Source: Astrocystis sublimbata (taxonomy: Eukaryota > Ascomycota > Sordariomycetes > Xylariales > Xylariaceae). Taken from it: a stretch of DNA of 64,000 nucleotides. The notes beneath the pieces are model-generated. The model had not been told where the DNA came from. It ran no database searches and worked only from the letters and a program-made list of their open reading frames with translations. The stretch is taken from assembly GCA_022453515.1 (NCBI GenBank), contig JAJNNY010000032.1, positions 186,001 to 250,000 of the forward strand. The letters are read 5' to 3'. Positions 58,052 through 64,000 of the stretch are shown piece after piece. Both the position numbers and the translations under genes were made by a program. The stretch's first letter is position 1, and each line of letters opens with the position of its first letter.

Positions 58052-60534
58052 GTCGACCTCGACAAGCTTGCATGACCAAGCGTTTCTGACCGGGACCAAG
58101 AAAAAGAGGCCCAACGAAGGGGAACAACACAGATCAAGCGACCTGATGTGCACGCGGATTTGGGTGAATCGAGAGGTTGGTTGGGCGCGTCGGGATATGG
58201 GATATGGGATTTGGGGTCGGTATTGATGCGGGTTGTTGATACGGGTTCCAATGGGCGGGGCGGCTGCTGCTGCCGATTGCGCTCAACGGCTAAGACTCGG
58301 GCCAGGCTGCTTGGTGCCTGCCAATTTCGCTAGCAATGCTAAGTCGCGCAAAGCTCGTGGGCACACGATCGAGTCCAAGGCTTTGAATTAATTAGATTGG
58401 AGTCGGGGAGGGATGGGGAGAGGAGGGGAGTCGTCGCTTGTGTTACAAAATTAATAACAACAAGTAAGTGGGATGGAGGCAGGTATGTATGGTAGGAGGT
58501 AGGTAGACTGCAGGTGATTAGCTTGGTAGCCCTTGAGTGAGGTGTGAATGAGTTGGCAGCAAGTGGATAGTGCTGACTACGTGGACGTCAGATATGCTCG
58601 ACCTAGGTACCATGCCCAGATAGGTTAGATCAGCTTGCAATGCCCAACATTTCGGTTTGTGGCGCGCTCTCTGCCGAGCTGGGTTCGTCCCATGCACCTA
58701 ACCATGAACCTAAGGTAAGCACCAGGTACCTACCTAATGCCATCATGCCATGCAGTCTCGGCAGTATGTATACCACCGCCTTCCTGCCATTTGCAGTAGC
58801 TAAGGTCAAGTTTTAGGCTATCATGGTAAAGAAGCACCTGCGTGATGTCGACTTTGGTGTTAGCACTGAAATGTGGCGTTTGTTGTTTTGGACAAGAAGT
58901 TGGTGGCTGGGAGAGCCTCATCCACTTGGCAGAAGCTTGGTCCCGGTACACCTACGATACCTTGCTCGCTTGGCATCAAGCAGTCAATGCCTCATTTCAT
59001 AATTGATGCCTGACCTACCTCCATAGTCCGTCTCAACAGTTCTGTAAAGCTGTCTCTCATGAGAGTTACCTTTTCAAGTCTTATATACACAGTCAAGGTG
59101 TACATGTTTATATAAAACATTGGAAAGACTGAACTTTTCCGTCCTGTTGCGTCACACAACTACCTACCAATGGTAGAAATTTCGATTGAAGAGAAATACA
59201 CTCCCGTCAATTTGTATCACATGCGCCAAGCGACATACATACCCTGGGCTAGCTTATCGAATTTTTGTGCGCCCCTAACCCAGCGAATTCCCATGTCGGT
59301 CAGCCCAAAGTCCCACTCGACTTTCGGTTTGGTATAAGGTACACAAGTGGTTCATTCTTCGGACCAGGAGGAAGATACATGCGAGAGAAAAAAGTTTATG
59401 TGTGCGACTATATATACTCGCCGAGAAGACCTTGGTATGCTTGAGACATCTAGCAATAGGAATTCCGCAAGACTTTCAGTTTATGTGTAGAAGTTGGTAG
59501 GTCCACAATTATTAGTCTCCCTGAAGTTCCGATTGCCAGTAATTACCAGAGTTGTTGGTTTCAACGCCCATATGACAAGTTATTACTCTCTACATATCAA
59601 GAATACTTACTCTCATTCGCAGAGATCTTGATGAACAAAACGAGTAACTACCTATACATAAGTACATCCCATTGCATGCACGGGTATTCTCCGGCCATCT
59701 CCAATCTCCATTTTTAGATCGGGCGGGAGCTAACGAGTAGCTGCTGTAGGCAGATCTTGTAGATCTGGTTCCACAGTAATGGTTCCAAAAGGTGGGCCTG
59801 CCAAGGGCAAGCAAGAGTCAGAGCCGAGCCGTCATTGTTCGACTTCTCTTCTAGTAAGCAATGGTTCTTGTTTCAAGTTGGTAGGTGCTGAGTATACTGA
59901 TCTCGGATGAACCGTATCATTTGGCATAGCAATTGTTCTCACGGCCTTTAAAGGCTGAAGACAAATTGGCAGTAGCTGGCTCAATCAGGCATCCTTCCAG
60001 CTGAGCAGTGCAACAGGCGCACCAAAATAGACCATCACAAGCAGGGACGATACAACGCTGTGTGCATGTAGAAATCATACGGAGGCATTTCAAGATCCCC
60101 TAAACGGAAATTCCTTGGGCGACTATTTTGACTACCTACACCATACCAGTGGCATGGAGGAAAGCCCGTCGAAGTTGCATACACCATGCCAAGTTGTTGC
60201 TCCCCATCTTGTTCAAGGAACAATGTCCCATTACAAGTAGTAATACACATAGGTAGAACATGCGTGAACAAGAAGTTGTAAGGCTTGGAAGCAATGCATT
60301 TTTCGATGAACTTTGAAGGCAACGACTTGACCACCGGGTATACCAGGATCCGATTCACCCTCATTCCGACTGGTCATATGATTCATATCCCACAAACAAC
60401 CATCTGCTTTTGCTGGCCCTCCGGCCTTTGTCGGTCTTTTCGGAAAAAGAGGTAACACACTAATCATATTGACATACAGGCCCCACTCAGGGCTTTGAAT
60501 ACTAGGTATGGCAAGATACCATCTTAGGTACTAT
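58052..60534. other. Long intergenic region
   Basis: 2.5 kb between the DCP2 start and the 3' end of the RRM gene. Two short minus-strand frames (60035-60467) have no recognised domain and no consistent splicing. An ACCTAGGTAC element is at 58601-58610. Confidence 0.5.
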
Positions 60535-62371
60535 TCATGCCGCAACATCGACCGTGCTGAGCATCGAGGAAGAGCTGTCGACCTTATCGTCACTTTCCTG
60601 GTTATCGTCATCATCGAGACGAAGCATGTCAAACCGGTTTCGCTTGCTCGGAGCGGCCGCCTTCAATGGTGCCACCTTCTCAGGAATTGGCTGGGCCGAT
60701 GTCTTTTGATTGACCTCGATAGGCAAATCGCATTCGTCCACACCCCACTCTATCTTAGAGCCCTTGTATTTCCTAAAGAGATGAGTCAGTGACTTGGAAT
60801 GAACGGCTTCGAAGTCCGGGCATCTTACGCGCGGCTCATCACTAAGAAACAGCTTGTTAGTTGTTGCCATCTAATCACGGGGGACTGTGAGCATCACTTA
60901 CTGCATGTTCTCGCAAACATAGCATTGTGTACAGAGTTGGTCTTTATGTAGCAGCTTCCACCAATGAATTCAACTCCGATCACAATGAGATTGTGTATAT
61001 GGTCGAGATCTTCGCGAACACTGTCTTCGGTGTGTGCAGCACCGCAGCGTCGAATGACCAGGTTTCGAGTAGCGCCCACGGCCACCTTGTTCGCAATGTG
61101 CGTCGGCATGATGAAGTGACGGTCAGCCCATCTAATGAGGACCTAATACACCGTCAGCAATGTCGATAGGGGCGGCGGGGAAACACTCATACTCTTTTGT
61201 TCTTGATATAGATGTCGTTCTTTCTGGCGTACTCATAGAACTGGACTGCATCATCTTCGTGTACGAATGACACTAACGCAGTGTGCTCGGCATTTCGGAT
61301 GAATATATCTAGCAACTGACCACCGCGCACCACACTGGTTACATCTGCAAGAGTGGTGAGGGCAGATAGACCGCTGAATGAGACGGTCCGGTTACACATT
61401 CGGGCATAAGACGGCTGAGACTTCGGGCGCAGAGAGTCGACATTAGTATCTGTCGGTTCGTCGGCTGAATAGGTAGGGGTCAGGGTGCCTCCTATGTTCT
61501 CATCACTGGTCCAATCATGATTCTGTCGTGGGCCGGAAGGTTTGGGTCCACCTTGGAAGTATGAGTGATTTCCAGGGATGTTGTTGTTCGACGCATAACT
61601 ATAAGCATTGAAGGCTGTCGCATTAAAGGTCGGAGCAGAATAGGGCACTTGTTCTGAGCGCGCTTCGAGTTCAGTCCTCTGAGTGTTTCTGTAGGTAGGA
61701 GTGTATTCGGCGTGTGGCTCGGTTTCGGGGACACCGGTAGCATCCAGGACGAGCGTCTGATAGTGTGTGTCAGTATAATTCACAACGTATTGGGGCTTCT
61801 CATATTGGCTACAATGTGAGCCAGGAAGGAGCATGAGATCTATGCAACAGACAGATCCGCGGTATGGCAGAAAATACGTACTGCAATATTCTCCTCGGTA
61901 ACGCCAGCTCCCATGAGACTTCTTTTCAGGTTCGCTGCTGGAAATTAACAATGCATGCTCATTGGCACCTGCATATAACAGCAGAAGAGAGGGACATAGC
62001 TCATTACCAAATTGGCGTGCAAGGAGAAGCAGTTCATTGTATTTCTCTCTGGGCACTGGAACAATTGTCTCATCAATGCCAGTGTGTGTGATTGCACCCC
62101 GGCCATCATTCATCTAGTAACATCTCATTTGGTCAGAGCGTACGGATATGGATAATGTGTACTCAAAATGCATTGCAAACGCACAGGATTAGCCCTAGCA
62201 GCAATAACAAGTCAGGTATGTGTTCTGATAAGAGGTGGTTTGATATTGGAATCGAACAGATGTATTAAACCGTAACGGGAAGCGCAGATGGAGGTGCAAG
62301 CCTTACCTTCGCAGGAGGGTTTCGAAATAGGCCCGGTCAATGGTGACGGGTTCCGTAATTGAAGGCGCCAT
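60535..62371 (-). CDS. RRM RNA-binding protein, Mrn1/Nrd1-like
   Basis: A probable cytoplasmic mRNA-binding protein. My model has nine exons: 62371-62307, 62194-62185, 62113-62008, 61934-61882, 61839-61813, 61756-61193, 61142-60902, 60841-60829 and 60772-60535. Together they form one frame of 438 residues. The N-terminus has the paired motifs VTIDRAYFETLLRR and VPVPREKYNELLLLARQFAN seen in fungal RRM proteins. A first RRM spans SYARMCNRTVSFSGLSALTT to DDAVQFYEYARKNDIYIKNK. A second starts at ATRNLVIRRCG and ends KYKGSKIEWGVDECDLPI. The C-terminus is short and acidic (DMLRLDDDDNQESDDK). The 10-nt and 13-nt microexons and the small fifth exon are supported only by phase and homology-like sense; cDNA could change them. 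It has fewer RRMs than the four of yeast Mrn1. Confidence 0.68.
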
Positions 62372-64000
62372 GACGGGCCAAGAGAATGTCTTGTCCTCTA
62401 TACCCTCGAGGAGTATGTGCAGAGGGACAGGGACAAGGTGAGGTAAAATGGACGGCGAGAACGAGAGATGTGATATATCATGGGGGTGGGTCGCCCTTTT
62501 TAGGTACTGTTGGTGCTATCCTGGCATGTCTGGGCGATTAGGGGACTGGATGTGACATGGATGTCTGATGCGCAGTGCACATTGCACAGTGGTGATGGTG
62601 CAGCAGTGGCAGGTGCAAGGTGCAAGGTGCACGGACCTTTGCCCCCAAGGGATGCGCTACAGACCGATGTGCAGATTGTGCCTTCCTTAATTATTTCAGT
62701 ACTTAAGTACCTACGAATTCGGCAGGCAAATGAAAAGACCTCAGGGTTCTAACATGCATTTTTGGAAAGTACGATACCTAGGTATCATATGAGGTAGGAA
62801 TGATATCACCGGGGTAGCTCGGCTTCATTGGAGGATTCACCTGCAGTGGTACAAACACACATAAGCATATCCAAAAATTTACTTTTTTCAAGGTTTTCTT
62901 GGGTATCTCCTACCTAGGTATGCTATGATGTAGACGGCGGTCAACTCCATAAAAGTGTGGATGTGCTTGGAACCTTCGAGATTGATTTTTGGAATACAGT
63001 AGCAACTGAAGTCTCCTCCATTTTTGATGGTAACCTGGTGCATCATACGGCGTATCGCTGCATCTCATGGCTGTACGCAGTGTTTCATGAGGGCACCAAT
63101 CCATTACTACTTTACTCTAAAACACTGGATATAGAATGCGTAATGGTTCCTTACCCCAGCTTGAGCAATCGCAACCCCATACCTCAAGTAAGTGCCGTTC
63201 CCTACCTACTAGTGACCTGACTAGGTTGAATTGCTCCGACAGATCTGCCAAGACTAACTAAAATTAGATATCTCAAACCACCGACTATAATGTTATATTT
63301 ACCTATCATTCAGATAAAAGCCACATTGCGCTACCTGGAGTAACATTGAAGTGGTTTCGAAACTCCCTGTCTACTACCAAAGATGAAAAGGTATGTCGAA
63401 TCAATCTCTAATCGCCACTCGACGTGGAGACAGCCTCTGTGTTCTTCGGTCTTCAGATGGGGGGCCATCCCTCGGATGACGGGAGCAGAACAGCTACTGG
63501 CGGTTTAGAAAAGAACGACGTGCGCGCGCTTCAGGTTGACCAGCGCCACTGGTTTGCATAAGCAAGACACGCAGCATGTCGACATGCAATAGTCCCATGA
63601 TCAAACCAACCATACCATACCGGCGGGTCATTCCAAAAGAAATGGGAGCAAATCAGGCGGCCAGTTGATTAATAGCCTGGTGTTATTATATGCTGCACTC
63701 TTGTTCGTCTCGATCTTGCGAGTAGTAGGTGGTGGGTGACGAATGGTCAAATCATCATCTCGTCGAATTTGGCTTATGCCGGATCGTCACTTTCCCATTC
63801 GAGGTCGACATCAATTCGCGCACACTGACGTGGCGTTAATGTTTTAGTTTTTTCGGCGTCTGAAACTTGCCTTCGCCCTGTGACGCGGCCTCGCAGTCCA
63901 CGTGAGTGGTCGTTAAACTGTTGCACCCAAAAAGCCCCCACGTAGAGTCCAATCAGACTGTTTTCTAGCAAGATAATGGCTGCCAACCTCGCCAACTATT
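62372..64000. other. Right-edge intergenic region
   Basis: 1.6 kb with no supported gene. Two perfect TACCTAGGTA palindromes lie at 62775-62784 and 62911-62920. A GTGCA-rich cluster lies at about 62574-62634, upstream of the RRM gene. Confidence 0.5.

Noticed and set aside
60035..60467. Two overlapping minus-strand frames that might form a small secreted or UstYa-like protein
   Set aside because: No signal peptide and no exact HxxHC motif, and no consistent splice joint between the frames.

Overview
The window is genomic DNA of a filamentous ascomycete (Pezizomycotina, most likely Sordariomycetes; no species is assigned). Short GT-AG introns of about 50-150 nt with CTAAC/CTGAC branch points, wide intergenic spaces, and fungal-type proteins support this: Pex26, an NLR-like STAND ATPase, a CVNH lectin, an alternative NADH dehydrogenase and a pinin-family protein. 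I rebuilt spliced models by phase-checking exon joints. Nineteen protein genes are supported, one of them with an unresolved reading-frame break, plus three broken genes or gene remnants. I saw no convincing rRNA, tRNA, CRISPR array or intact transposon.

Layout. 0-7 kb is accessory: decayed remnants of a zinc-cluster regulator and an MFS transporter, an NLR-like gene, and a secreted cyanovirin-N-homology protein. 7-14 kb is mostly core: a Golgi pH regulator homologue (-), mitochondrial ribosomal protein mL46 (+) and a PARN-type ribonuclease (-). 14-18 kb holds a divergent SDR / cytochrome P450 pair; the P450 has an in-frame stop nine codons before its haem cysteine. 18-25.5 kb has PEX26, a divergent splicing-factor pair (PHF5A/Rds3 and pinin) and an epoxide hydrolase. 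27-35 kb carries a Drs2-type flippase and a type II NADH dehydrogenase. 37-45 kb has a GNAT acetyltransferase, a glycine-rich single-pass membrane protein and a methionine-permease-like APC transporter. 47-64 kb has a conserved protein of unknown function, a BRCT-WGR protein with no PARP catalytic domain, the ER SNARE USE1, decapping enzyme DCP2 and an RRM protein with two microexons.

Functional themes are RNA processing and decay (PARN-like nuclease, PHF5A, pinin, DCP2, RRM protein), secretory-pathway membranes (GPHR, Drs2, USE1), organelles (mL46, Pex26, NADH dehydrogenase) and a self/non-self or detoxification fringe (NLR, CVNH, SDR/P450, epoxide hydrolase). Apart from the divergent pairs I see no evidence for a single dedicated pathway cluster. 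The best items for follow-up are the P450 stop codon, the reading-frame break in the BRCT-WGR gene, the decayed regulator/transporter pair, the microexons and GC-AG intron, and an over-represented intergenic palindrome.
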